Part shown: one piece after another, positions 9,524 to 17,834 of the stretch
Numbering within the stretch: the stretch's first letter is position 1
Layout: every line of letters starts with the position of its first letter
Source: CAWEQO01 sp963811225
GTDB taxonomy: Bacteria > Chloroflexota > Anaerolineae > Anaerolineales > Anaerolineaceae
NCBI GenBank assembly: GCA_963811225.1
Contig: CAWEQO010000017.1
Span: 1-26,827, forward strand
Direction: 5' to 3'
Length of the DNA: 26,827 nt
Notes under the pieces: model-generated
Told to the model about the DNA's origin: nothing
Seen by the model: the letters and a program-made list of their open reading frames with translations, nothing else
Databases searched by the model: none
Position numbers and translations under genes: made by a program

Positions 9524-11695
9524 ATGAAACAACTGCTGCAACACCTTCATGATGGTCAAACGGTCGTGACCGAGGTGCCGGTGCCCGGAGTGCGCCCCGG
9601 CTTCGTACTCGTGCGCACCGCCGCCTCGCTGGTCTCCGCCGGCACCGAGCGCGCCCTGGTCTCTTTCGCCGAGAAGAATCTGATCGGCAAGGCTCAGTCT
9701 CGCCCAGACCTGGTGCGGCAACTGCTGGATAAGGCCCGCCGCGAAGGATTGCTGACCACCATCGACGCCGCCTTCAACCGCCTCGATCAGCCTATGCCGC
9801 TCGGCTATTCCTCTGCAGGAACCATCGTTGCGGTTGGCGCCGGAGTGGGAGGCTTTCACACCGGCGACCGGGTGGCCTGTGCCGGCGGCGGTTACGCCGT
9901 CCACGCCGAGTACAACTTAGTGCCGCTCAACCTATTAGCCCGCATTCCCGAGCAGGTCGATTTCGAATCGGCCGCCTTTTCCACCCTCGGCGCCATCGCC
10001 ATGCACGGCTTCCGCCTGGCCCAACCCCAGCTTGGGGAATCGGTGGCCGTGGTCGGCCTGGGAGTGCTCGGTCTGCTGGCAGCCGGGATCGCTCATGCCG
10101 CCGGCTGCCATGTGTTCGGCATCGACCTGGAACCCGAACGTGTACTCCTGGCCAAGGCCATGGGTTTTGCCGCCGCAGTGCGCACCGGCGTCGAAGCCGC
10201 CGCCCAAGCCTTCACCCACGGCCGCGGCTTCGACGTGGTCCTCATCTGCGCCGACGCCCACTCCAATGACCCGGTCGAGCTGGCCGGGGAGATCGCAGCC
10301 GATCGCGGCCGGGTGAGCGCCATTGGCGCCTTCGGCATGGACATCCCCCGCAAGGTGTACTACGAAAAAGAACTGCGCTTCCAGGTCTCACGCTCCTACG
10401 GCCCCGGCCGCTACGACCACACCTACGAGGAGCAGGGCATCGACTATCCCTCCGGCTACGTGCGCTGGACAGAGGGCCGCAACCTGCAGGCCTTCGTCGA
10501 TCTGCTCGCCACCGGGCAGCTGGACGTGCGCCCACTGATTACCCACCGCTTCCCGATCGAGCAAGCCCCCCAGGCCTACGAGCTGATCACCGGCAAGCGC
10601 GCCGAACCCTTCCTGGGTGTGCTGCTCACCTATTCTCAAGAGCCTGCCGACCCGCCTCAGGCCCGCGTGGTGGTTCCGACTGCCCACCCGCAAGCCCCGG
10701 TCGAGTCCGGGTTGGCGCTGGGCGTGCTCGGCGCTGGGAATTACGCTACGGCTATGTTCCTACCCGGTGTCGCAAAGGTCGGTGGGGTCAAGCGACAGGT
10801 GATTGCCTCCGCCGCCGGGCTGAACGCCCGCCATGCTGCCGGTCGCTTTGGCTTCGCCGCGGCATCCTCCTCGGAGGAGGATGTCCTCAACGACCCCGCC
10901 ATCAACATCGTTGCCATCCTCACCCGCCACGACCAGCACGCTCGCCAAACCGCCGCTGCCCTGCGCAACGGCAAGCACGTTTACTGCGAGAAGCCCCTGG
11001 CTCTCAACCGTGCGGAGCTGGACGAAATTGCCTCCACCCTGCAGTTCGAGAACGCTCCACTGCTGACCGTCGGTTTCAACCGCCGCTTTGCCCCACTAGC
11101 CATCGCTCTCAAGCAGTTCCTGCAAAGCAGCCCCGAGCCGCTGACCGCTCACTACCGCGTCAATGCCGGGTACCTGCCGCTCAACCACTGGCTGCACGAC
11201 CCGGCCGTTGGCGGCGGGCGCATCATCGGCGAGGGCTGCCACTTCGTCGATTTCCTGACCTTCCTGATCGGCCAGCCGCCGGTCTCGGTCAGCGCCCAGG
11301 CCCTGCCGGATGGCGGTCGCTACCGTGAGGACAACGTTGTATTGACCTTCCGTTTCCCCAACGGCTCGCTCGGTACGGTCAGCTACATGGCGAACGGCGA
11401 TAAATCCTTCCCCAAAGAGCGCGTAGAGGTCTTTTTAGGCGGGCGCGCCGCCGCCCTGGATGATTTCCGCACGCTGGAGCTGGCCGAGAATGGCCGCCAC
11501 CGGGTGATCCGCTCGCGCCTGCGCCAGGACAAGGGCCACCAGGCCGCCTGGAGCAACTTCCTCGGTGCGGCGCGGCGCGGAGAGCAGCCTCCCATCCCCT
11601 ATGATCAGCTGTGGGGCGTCACCCTGGCAACGTTTGCCGCCGTCGAATCGCTGCGCTGTAGCGATCCGGTTGAAATCCCGCTCGTCGAGGTCTGA
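9524..11695 (+). CDS. Bi-domain oxidoreductase: MDR alcohol-dehydrogenase-like domain fused to Gfo/Idh/MocA domain
   Basis: A 723-residue fusion of two NAD(P)-dependent modules. Residues ~1-370 are a medium-chain dehydrogenase/reductase with GYSSAGTIVAVG at ~94-105 and the Rossmann motif GLGVLG at 178-183. Residues ~395-723 are a Gfo/Idh/MocA-type sugar oxidoreductase with GVLGAGN near 400 and the family's EKP motif near 488. Proteins of this fused type are known from capsule and exopolysaccharide loci, where they are thought to modify sugars (oxidation, epimerisation or related steps). The exact substrate is not known. The next gene starts eight bases after its stop, so the two are almost certainly co-transcribed. 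The full length of both domains argues that the fusion is real. Confidence 0.9.
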   Translation: MKQLLQHLHDGQTVVTEVPVPGVRPGFVLVRTAASLVSAGTERALVSFAEKNLIGKAQSRPDLVRQLLDKARREGLLTTIDAAFNRLDQPMPLGYSSAGTIVAVGAGVGGFHTGDRVACAGGGYAVHAEYNLVPLNLLARIPEQVDFESAAFSTLGAIAMHGFRLAQPQLGESVAVVGLGVLGLLAAGIAHAAGCHVFGIDLEPERVLLAKAMGFAAAVRTGVEAAAQAFTHGRGFDVVLICADAHSNDPVELAGEIAADRGRVSAIGAFGMDIPRKVYYEKELRFQVSRSYGPGRYDHTYEEQGIDYPSGYVRWTEGRNLQAFVDLLATGQLDVRPLITHRFPIEQAPQAYELITGKRAEPFLGVLLTYSQEPADPPQARVVVPTAHPQAPVESGLALGVLGAGNYATAMFLPGVAKVGGVKRQVIASAAGLNARHAAGRFGFAAASSSEEDVLNDPAINIVAILTRHDQHARQTAAALRNGKHVYCEKPLALNRAELDEIASTLQFENAPLLTVGFNRRFAPLAIALKQFLQSSPEPLTAHYRVNAGYLPLNHWLHDPAVGGGRIIGEGCHFVDFLTFLIGQPPVSVSAQALPDGGRYREDNVVLTFRFPNGSLGTVSYMANGDKSFPKERVEVFLGGRAAALDDFRTLELAENGRHRVIRSRLRQDKGHQAAWSNFLGAARRGEQPPIPYDQLWGVTLATFAAVESLRCSDPVEIPLVEV

Positions 11696-11703
11696 GAGCC
11701 GTC

Positions 11704-13662
11704 ATGTCGCTAACACGGCGCTTGCGCGCCACCCTGTTTGCTGCCCGTGAGCTTGGGCCCGGACCGCTGGGCCAATACGCTCTCTACCGCTTCGGCTTGC
11801 TCACCGGTCACTACCTGCGCGCCACCCCTCCCAAACCATACGAAGCTTACCTGCCAGCCGGCTACGTCTCGAAGCCGTTTCCGTCCATCCTGTCCCTGCC
11901 GTCGCAATCTGAACTGGCCTCACTGCCAGGAATGCAGTCGCAACCGCTGCTGGATGAAGCCAATGAGATCGTTAAGGGCTGGGTGCGCCTGTTTGGCGGC
12001 AACCCGGTCCCACTCCTGCTGGAGCCGCCCGGGCCAATGCAGCATTGGACGAAGTGCCTGGACGATACCCTAACCGGCGACGTCAAGCTGATCTGGGAGC
12101 CTGCCCGTCTGGGCATCAGCTTCCCTCTCGGGCGCGCCTACCTGCTGACCGGTGATGAGCGCTACCCGCGTGCATTCTGGCAGCAGGTCGAATTATTCCT
12201 CGACCGGAATCCCCCCAACCTGGGCCCCAACTGGGCTTCAGCGCAAGAGGTCGGCCTGCGCATCCTGGCGTTCGCTTTCGCCGGGCAGGTTTTCGCCGGT
12301 TCGCCCCACACTACACCTGAGCGAATGCGCCTGCTGTCCGCCGCCGTCGCCGCACACGCTGCTCGCATCCCCGCCACTCTGCCCTACGCCCGCGCCCAGA
12401 ACAACAACCACCTGCTGACCGAGGCGCTGGGACTGTATCTCGCATCGGCCTTGCTGCCCGATCATCCCGATTCCGCCCGCTGGCAGGCGCTCGGCTGGCG
12501 CTGGTTGAACCATGGACTGCAAACCCAGATCGCTCCGGATGGCGGCTATGCGCAGCACAGCGCCAATTACCACCGCCTGATGCTGCATGTCGCTCTGTTC
12601 GGGCTGGCCGCTGTCCGCTCGAATGGGCAAACACTCCCACAGGAATCGCTCGAACGCCTGTCTGCCGCCACCCTCTGGCTGCGCGACCTGCAAGACCCGC
12701 GCTCCGGCCGCGTTCCGAACCTGGGCCACAACGACGGCGCACACATCCTCCCCCTGTCCAACAGCGATTTCGGCGATTACCGCCCGGTGGTCCAGGCTGC
12801 CAGCCGCGCTTTCCTCGGCGCTCCGTCCCTGCCGCCCGGCCATTGGGACGAACTGTCTGCCTGGCTCGGGCTGCCGCTGGATGCGCGCTCTGAAATCTCC
12901 GGTCTGCGCCACGCAGCCCAAACCTCTTACGCCATTCACCGGCTTGCCGCCAAGAAAAGCTGGGCTCAGCTGCGGGCGCTGAAGTTCGAAGTTCGCCCGG
13001 CTCACGCCGACCAGATGCACGTCGACCTGTGGTGGCAGGGTCAAGCCGTGCTGCTAGACGCCGGCACTTATCGCTACACAGCTCCCCCACCCTGGCAGAA
13101 CGCCCTGACCTGCGCCGCCGTCCACAATACGCTGACCGTTGATAACCAAGAACCGATGGAGCGGGCCGGCAAGTTCCTCTGGCTGCGCTGGGATCAGGCT
13201 CGCCTGCTGCATGAAGACGCCAACTGCATCGAAGCTGAGCATGCTGGTTATACCCGGCTGGGTGTCCTGCATCGGCGCGCTCTGCAGCGCCTGGATGACG
13301 ATGCCTGGAAAATCGTCGATTCCCTGCTGGCGACCGATGACAACAGCTCGGCCAGCCCGCATACGAGCACGCTGCACTACCTCCTTCCCGATTTACCCTG
13401 GCGCATCGACGGCGCTTCCTTGATCTTGCAAGCCCGTACCGGTCCGATTCGCCTGCAAGTGACCGTCGATCAGCCGGCCCAAATCGATTCCGTCCAGCTG
13501 GTCCGCGGCGGGGAATCTCTCTACGGTCCTCCCAACGGCCCAGCCTTCCTCGGCTGGTACTCTCCCACCTACAACCACAAGCTTCCCGCCCTCTCCTTCC
13601 GCGTGGCCATCCACGGCTCACTGCCTTTGATCGTGACGACCAAGATTGATCTCACTCCTTAA
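11704..13662 (+). CDS. Heparinase II/III family protein (alginate-lyase-like)
   Basis: A 652-residue protein with an N-terminal alpha/alpha-toroid-like region and a C-terminal heparinase II/III-like beta domain. The first region contains NNNHLLTEALGLYLASALL near residue 235 and HSANYHRLMLH near 285. The second has the family block HADQMHVDLWWQGQ, then DAGTYRY and HNTLTVD (about residues 435-480). Such proteins cleave uronic-acid-containing polysaccharides by beta-elimination, or belong to polysaccharide synthesis loci as modifying or editing enzymes. No signal peptide is evident: the N-terminus is a basic helix (MSLTRRLRATLFAARE). That, and the tight coupling to the oxidoreductase, favours a role in polysaccharide biosynthesis over secreted degradation. 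The start is ATG, eight bases after the upstream stop. Confidence 0.88.
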   Translation: MSLTRRLRATLFAARELGPGPLGQYALYRFGLLTGHYLRATPPKPYEAYLPAGYVSKPFPSILSLPSQSELASLPGMQSQPLLDEANEIVKGWVRLFGGNPVPLLLEPPGPMQHWTKCLDDTLTGDVKLIWEPARLGISFPLGRAYLLTGDERYPRAFWQQVELFLDRNPPNLGPNWASAQEVGLRILAFAFAGQVFAGSPHTTPERMRLLSAAVAAHAARIPATLPYARAQNNNHLLTEALGLYLASALLPDHPDSARWQALGWRWLNHGLQTQIAPDGGYAQHSANYHRLMLHVALFGLAAVRSNGQTLPQESLERLSAATLWLRDLQDPRSGRVPNLGHNDGAHILPLSNSDFGDYRPVVQAASRAFLGAPSLPPGHWDELSAWLGLPLDARSEISGLRHAAQTSYAIHRLAAKKSWAQLRALKFEVRPAHADQMHVDLWWQGQAVLLDAGTYRYTAPPPWQNALTCAAVHNTLTVDNQEPMERAGKFLWLRWDQARLLHEDANCIEAEHAGYTRLGVLHRRALQRLDDDAWKIVDSLLATDDNSSASPHTSTLHYLLPDLPWRIDGASLILQARTGPIRLQVTVDQPAQIDSVQLVRGGESLYGPPNGPAFLGWYSPTYNHKLPALSFRVAIHGSLPLIVTTKIDLTP

Positions 13663-13762
13663 GAAACCCAATTTTGATCATCAATCCATATCAAATACTC
13701 AGGCCTAATCCCGAATGATCAAGCCGCCTACTTACCGGTTCGCTGCTCTCCCCATCCTGCGG

Positions 13763-13774
13763 TAAAATCAACGC
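13763..13774 (+). promoter_or_regulatory. Leaderless-type promoter element before the glycosyltransferase
   Basis: TAAAAT is followed by exactly six bases and then the ATG at 13775. No Shine-Dalgarno sequence precedes the start. This spacing puts the expected transcription start on the A of ATG, as in leaderless messages. The -35 region is weak. Confidence 0.45.
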
Positions 13775-15016
13775 ATGCACATCCTCCTGATCCATCAGGC
13801 CTTCACAGCATTAGATGAAGCCGGCGGCACCCGTCACTATGAGCTGGCCCTGCACCTGGTCGAGCGCGGCCATCGCGTCACCGTCATTACCAGCCCCGTC
13901 AGCTACCTGACCGGGCAGGCCAGGGGCTCCAAGGTCGCCTGGATCGAACGATCCAGCCCGGCCCCCGGCATCGAAGTGCTGCGTTCGTACACCTACCCCG
14001 CATTCCATAAGTCTTTCTTCCACCGCCTGATCGGCTTCTTCAGTTTCATGATTTCGTCCTTTCTCACCGGTCTCAGCGTGCGCCACGTCGACCTGGTCTG
14101 GGGAACCTCGCCGCCCATTTTCCAGGGCGTCACCGCCTGGTTATTAGCCCGGCTCAAGCGCGTCCCGTTCCTGTTCGAAGTGCGCGACCTGTGGCCGGCT
14201 TTCGCCATTGCCGTGGGCGTGCTCAAGAATCCGCTGCTGGTGGGCGCCTCGCTCTGGCTGGAGCGCTTCCTCTACCGCCACGCCGATCAGGTCATCGTCA
14301 ACTCGCCCGGCTTCATCGACCACGTCACCCGGCGCGGCGCCCGTCAGGTCGAGCTGATCCCCAACGGCGCCGACCCGGCCATGTTCGCCCCCGATTCCTG
14401 CGGCAGCGATTTCCGCTCCCGCCACGGCCTGGACGGTAAATTCGTCGCCCTGTATGCCGGCGCGCATGGCCTGTCTAACGATCTGGGTATCCTGCTGGAA
14501 GCCGCCTGCCGGTTGAAGGGCCAGGATCATATCCGCTTCGTGCTGGTCGGCGACGGTAAAGAAAAATCGAACTTGCAGAAGCAGGCCGCATTGCTCAGGC
14601 TGGACAACCTGCTGTTCCTCCCGGCAGTGCCCAAGTCCGCCATGACGGATGTCTTGGCCGCCTCGGATGCCTGCATCGCCATCCTCAAGCCCATCGAGAT
14701 GTACAAGACCACCTATCCCAACAAAGTCTTCGACTACATGGCAGCCGGGCGCCCGGTTATCCTGGCTATCGGCGGGGTCATCCGGGAAGTGGTAGAATCC
14801 GCTCAGGCAGGATTGTACATATCGCCTGGAGATCCGACCGCGTTGGCCGGAGCCGTTGAAATGCTGGCAGGCGACCCTGCGCTGGCACGCAAACAAGGCA
14901 TGGCGGGACTGCAGTTCATCAAAGACCACTTCGACCGCGGTCAACTGGCGCAGCAACTAACCGCAGTAATCGAAAATATGAGTAAGAAGCATGCCAGAAA
15001 AAATCCTGCTCGTTGA
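13775..15016 (+). CDS. Glycosyltransferase family 4 protein, WbuB-like
   Basis: A 413-residue GT-B glycosyltransferase. The N-terminal MHILLIHQAF-then-GGTRHYELA pattern, FEVRDLWP near residues 135-142 and the C-terminal YPNKVFDYMAAGRPV nucleotide-sugar-binding segment (around 311-325) match the WbuB/WcaI type of family 4. These enzymes add a sugar to a lipid-linked intermediate during capsule, O-antigen or exopolysaccharide synthesis. The donor is not determinable here. It lies 112 bases after the heparinase gene and has its own apparent leaderless promoter, so it may be separately expressed. Its last 26 bases overlap the start of the decayed response-regulator gene. Confidence 0.9.
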   Translation: MHILLIHQAFTALDEAGGTRHYELALHLVERGHRVTVITSPVSYLTGQARGSKVAWIERSSPAPGIEVLRSYTYPAFHKSFFHRLIGFFSFMISSFLTGLSVRHVDLVWGTSPPIFQGVTAWLLARLKRVPFLFEVRDLWPAFAIAVGVLKNPLLVGASLWLERFLYRHADQVIVNSPGFIDHVTRRGARQVELIPNGADPAMFAPDSCGSDFRSRHGLDGKFVALYAGAHGLSNDLGILLEAACRLKGQDHIRFVLVGDGKEKSNLQKQAALLRLDNLLFLPAVPKSAMTDVLAASDACIAILKPIEMYKTTYPNKVFDYMAAGRPVILAIGGVIREVVESAQAGLYISPGDPTALAGAVEMLAGDPALARKQGMAGLQFIKDHFDRGQLAQQLTAVIENMSKKHARKNPAR

Positions 15017-15262
15017 AGACGAGATCTCGCTGCAAGAGGCGCTTGCTTATCACCTCAAAAAACAGGGCCACACCGTCGAGACGGTTGGTGATGGCGCTGC
15101 CGCCCTGACCTGATCATCCTCGACGTCATGCTGCCCGGTATGGACGGCTTCGAAGTCTGCGGGGGCTGCGTCAGGGGATGACCACTCCATTCTGATGCTG
15201 ACCGCCCGTGACGATGAGATCGACCGGGTCGTCGGCCTGGAAGTCGGTGCGGACGATTCCCT
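14991..15262 (+). pseudogene. Remnant of a PhoB/OmpR-type response regulator (receiver domain only)
   Basis: An ATG opens MPEKILLVEDEISLQEALAY, a typical receiver start with the acidic pocket VEDE, and the frame stops at 15111. The homology continues in other frames as LIILDVMLPGMDGFEVC (phosphoacceptor aspartate in LDVMLPG), LRQGMTTP and ILMLTARDDEIDRVVGLEVGADD. Three deletions are needed to explain it: about 22-25 bases near 15107, one base near 15162 and one near 15189. The homology ends near 15260, before the usual KPF, and the DNA-binding domain is absent. It was originally preceded by the overlapping glycosyltransferase and now lies just upstream of pstB, which suggests a former PhoB-like regulator. 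The multiple lesions make true decay more likely than sequencing error. Confidence 0.8.
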
Positions 15263-15361
15263 GTTGTCGAAACAGCGTTTTCGTCAATATACACCCTTCT
15301 CATCATTTCATTATCTTCCTCTCCCGAATATATGGTAGACTTTGTCTGCAATATTCCGGTG

Positions 15362-16168
15362 ATGAACGATATGATTCATACAGAGACCCAAGCCCCCACC
15401 CATACCCGCTCCCCCCTCGAACTGCGCGACATGCATTTCTATTACAGCGCTTTCCGTGCTGTTAAGAACGTCAATCTGCAGATCGAGCCGCATCAAATCA
15501 CCGCGATTATCGGCCCATCAGGCTGCGGCAAGAGCACCGTGCTGCGCTCGCTCAACCGCATGAACGATCTTATCCCCGGCACGCGCGTGGAGGGCGAAAT
15601 CCTCTTCCACGGACAAAACATCTACGCCCCAGAGGTCGACCCCGTCAAGCTCCGCCAGGTGATCGGTATGGTCTTCCAGAAGCCCAACCCCTTCCCGAAG
15701 AGCATCTACGAGAACGTCGCCTGGGGAGCCAAGATCAACGGCAGCAAAGAAAACGTGGACGACCTGGTGGAGCAGTCACTGATGCAGGCGGCTTTATGGG
15801 ATGATGTCAAGGACAACCTCAAAGCCAGCGCCCTATCGCTCTCCGGCGGGCAGCAGCAGCGCCTATGCATCGCCAGGGCTCTGGCAGTCAAACCCGAGAT
15901 CATCCTGATGGATGAGCCCTGCTCGGCTCTCGACCCCATCGCTACGCTTAAGATCGAAGACCTGATGCGTGAGTTATCCGCCCGTTACACGATCGTCATC
16001 GTCACCCACAACATGCAGCAAGCCGCCCGCGCCTCCGACTACACTGCCTTCTTCACGATGGACGAAGACCGGGCAGGTATAATGGTAGAATATGGTCTGA
16101 CCAACCAGATTTTTACCAATCCACACGATCAACGCACCGAAGATTACATTACCGGGCGTTTCGGTTAA
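15362..16168 (+). CDS. pstB: Phosphate ABC transporter ATP-binding protein PstB
   Basis: The ATPase of the high-affinity phosphate importer PstSCAB, which acts on the cytoplasmic face of the membrane. From the ATG at 15362 it is 268 residues, the normal PstB length plus a short tail. It shows Walker A GPSGCGKST (51-59), Q-loop QKPNPFP, signature LSGGQQQR (160-167), Walker B ILMDEP (181-186), D-loop SALD and the H-loop THNMQQA. The PstB-typical ending IFTNPHDQRTEDYITGRFG is intact. A start at 15332 is possible but adds ten residues unlike the family. A TAGACT (15336-15341) could be its -10. No pstS, pstC or pstA precedes it here, so it must work with permease genes elsewhere. phoU follows after 30 bases. 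Confidence 0.95.
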   Translation: MNDMIHTETQAPTHTRSPLELRDMHFYYSAFRAVKNVNLQIEPHQITAIIGPSGCGKSTVLRSLNRMNDLIPGTRVEGEILFHGQNIYAPEVDPVKLRQVIGMVFQKPNPFPKSIYENVAWGAKINGSKENVDDLVEQSLMQAALWDDVKDNLKASALSLSGGQQQRLCIARALAVKPEIILMDEPCSALDPIATLKIEDLMRELSARYTIVIVTHNMQQAARASDYTAFFTMDEDRAGIMVEYGLTNQIFTNPHDQRTEDYITGRFG

Positions 16169-16198
16169 ACCACTCGCAGCTTTGTCAAAGAGGTTGGA

Positions 16199-16879
16199 AT
16201 GCCAAGAGAAACCTTGGATCGGCAAATGCATCAATTGCAAAACGAGATCCTGATGCTTGGCGGCATGGTGGAACAGGCCGTGCTGCGGGCAGTGGACACG
16301 CTGAAACGCCGTGACGTGGAAGCCGCCAAGCATATCTACGAGGATGATTTTTACATTAACGAGAAGCGTTTCGCCCTCGAAAACGCCATTCTAATCACCA
16401 TCGCAACCCAACAACCCATCGCTCGCGACCTGCGTATGCTGGCCGCCATGCTCGAGATCATCACCGAGCTCGAACGCATGGGCGACTACGCCAAAGGCAT
16501 CGCCAAGGTGACCGTCAAACTCGGCGACGCTGACGCGGCCGTCCCAATCGTAGAGATCAATCGCATGGCCGAGCTTGGGGTCGATATGCTCCACCGCTCC
16601 CTCAGCGCATTCATGGAGGGCAACGCCAAGCAGGCCAGCTTGATCCCGATGGAAGACGATCAGGTGGACGACCTCTATAACGTGATCTACCACGGCCTGG
16701 TTAACGCCATGATTGCTAATCCCCAGTCCATCGATCAGGCCAACATGATGATGTGGGTAGCCCACAACCTGGAGCGTCTGGCGGACCGCGTCACGAACAT
16801 CTGCGAACGCACCGTGTTCATGGCAACCGGCGAGCTGCTCGAGCTCGAAACCACGGACGACGAAGACTTATTGGACTGA
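16199..16879 (+). CDS. phoU: Phosphate transport system regulator PhoU
   Basis: A 226-residue, all-helical protein with two PhoU repeats. The first begins with RQMHQLQNEILMLGGMVEQA and the second around INRMAELGVDMLHRSLSAF. The metal-binding-type E/D-x3-D motifs are present, for example in ELERMGDYAKGIAK and NLERLADRVTNICE. PhoU damps Pst transport and PhoR-PhoB signalling when phosphate is ample, and affects polyphosphate levels in several bacteria. AGAGG lies five bases upstream of the ATG. It is the last gene of the pstB-phoU unit, which is closed by the terminator at 16903-16934. Confidence 0.95.
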   Translation: MPRETLDRQMHQLQNEILMLGGMVEQAVLRAVDTLKRRDVEAAKHIYEDDFYINEKRFALENAILITIATQQPIARDLRMLAAMLEIITELERMGDYAKGIAKVTVKLGDADAAVPIVEINRMAELGVDMLHRSLSAFMEGNAKQASLIPMEDDQVDDLYNVIYHGLVNAMIANPQSIDQANMMMWVAHNLERLADRVTNICERTVFMATGELLELETTDDEDLLD

Positions 16880-16902
16880 ATTGAGATGGTCCAAGTGTGC
16901 GC

Positions 16903-16934
16903 TCCCCCTCCAAAATTGACCGGAGGGGGATTTT
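16903..16934 (+). terminator. Rho-independent terminator after phoU
   Basis: A perfect 9-base stem (TCCCCCTCC pairing with GGAGGGGGA) with a 10-base loop, followed by TTTT. It begins 23 bases after the phoU stop. Confidence 0.8.
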
Positions 16935-16960
16935 GCGTCCATGGCCAAATTTGCTATAAT
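16933..16960 (+). promoter_or_regulatory. Predicted promoter for the kinase-CHAD-HD operon
   Basis: TTGCGT (16933-16938) and a perfect TATAAT (16955-16960) are separated by 16 bases and lie directly after the phoU terminator. This makes the downstream four genes a separate transcription unit. Confidence 0.65.
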
Positions 16961-17096
16961 ATTTACAATCACCCTAATAAGTGTCTGAAAAGTGCTGTTT
17001 GTGTATGCTGATCGCGGCGTAAACATCCGCCGCAGCCACAACCGCATCAAAGAAGCACTTGAAGATGCTCACGAATCGATCGATAAAGAGGCAACC

Positions 17097-17834
17097 GTGC
17101 TAAAAAAGGGGAAATATCCTGGAAAATTGATCGTTGTCGAAGGGATCGATGGAAGTGGCAAGTCCACTCAAATCGACCTGCTCTACAAGTGGCTGCAATC
17201 GCAAGGGAAGTCGGTTTACTTCTCAGAGTGGAACTCCTCCGGCCTGGTGAAAAGCACTACCAAGCTGGCCAAAAAGCAGAAGATGTTCACCCCCACCACC
17301 TTCAGCCTGCTGCAAGCCACCGATTTTTCGGACCGCTGGGAGAATTTCATCCTGCCGATGCTTAAGGCAGGCGTGGTCGTCCTGGCAGATCGCTATGCGT
17401 TCACCGCATTCGCTCGCGATGTCGCTCGCGGCGTCGACCCCGGTTGGGTGCGCAACCTGTACTCCTTCTCTATCCAGCCCGACCTGGCAATGTACTTCCG
17501 CGTTCCCTTGGACGTGGCCGTCGAGCGCATCATGGCAGGGCGCGCCAAGCTGAAGTATTACGAGGCCGGCATGGATCTCGGCCTATCAGAGAACAGGGTG
17601 ACCAGCTTCCGCCTGTTCCAGCAGCGCATCATTGATGAGTACGAATCCATGGTCGAAGAGTTTGGCTTTACCGTCATCGACGGTACCTTGCCCATCGAGC
17701 AGCAGCAGCAGGATATCCGCCAAATGGTGCGCAAAGCGCTCTACCGCTGGAAAGGGTTACCGCATCCGCTGCGCTCCAGAAGACGCCGCAAGGTTCAACC
17801 GGTGACTGTTTCCACCCAGGAGGCGCAGAAATGA
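17097..17834 (+). CDS. Thymidylate-kinase-like P-loop protein 1
   Basis: A P-loop nucleoside-monophosphate-kinase-like protein of 245 residues from the GTG at 17097. That start has AAAGAGG five bases upstream. A longer frame from the GTG at 16992 would add 35 residues but lacks a good ribosome-binding site. Walker A is GIDGSGKST (16-24) and the DRY motif of thymidylate kinases is at 98-100. It differs from ordinary Tmk: there is no REPGGT segment, ARDVARGVDP follows the DRY, and the lid region carries YYEAGMD (154-160). It ends in a basic tail (RSRRRRK). A housekeeping dTMP kinase role is possible. The pairing with a second copy, and neighbouring CHAD, HD and PhoU genes, suggest a specialised phosphotransfer role, which is inference. 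Confidence 0.82.
   Translation: MLKKGKYPGKLIVVEGIDGSGKSTQIDLLYKWLQSQGKSVYFSEWNSSGLVKSTTKLAKKQKMFTPTTFSLLQATDFSDRWENFILPMLKAGVVVLADRYAFTAFARDVARGVDPGWVRNLYSFSIQPDLAMYFRVPLDVAVERIMAGRAKLKYYEAGMDLGLSENRVTSFRLFQQRIIDEYESMVEEFGFTVIDGTLPIEQQQQDIRQMVRKALYRWKGLPHPLRSRRRRKVQPVTVSTQEAQK

Noticed and set aside
12311..13621. A 436-codon frame antisense to the heparinase gene
   Set aside because: It is an arginine- and glycine-rich shadow of a GC-rich gene. The plus-strand frame has a full heparinase II/III signature.
15332..15361. An earlier ATG for pstB
   Set aside because: It adds ten residues unlike PstB, and its codons overlap the probable -10 element. The ATG at 15362 gives a family-like start.
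16992..17096. A 35-residue N-terminal extension of the first Tmk-like protein
   Set aside because: The upstream GTG has no ribosome-binding site, while the GTG at 17097 has AAAGAGG at good spacing. The longer form cannot be excluded.
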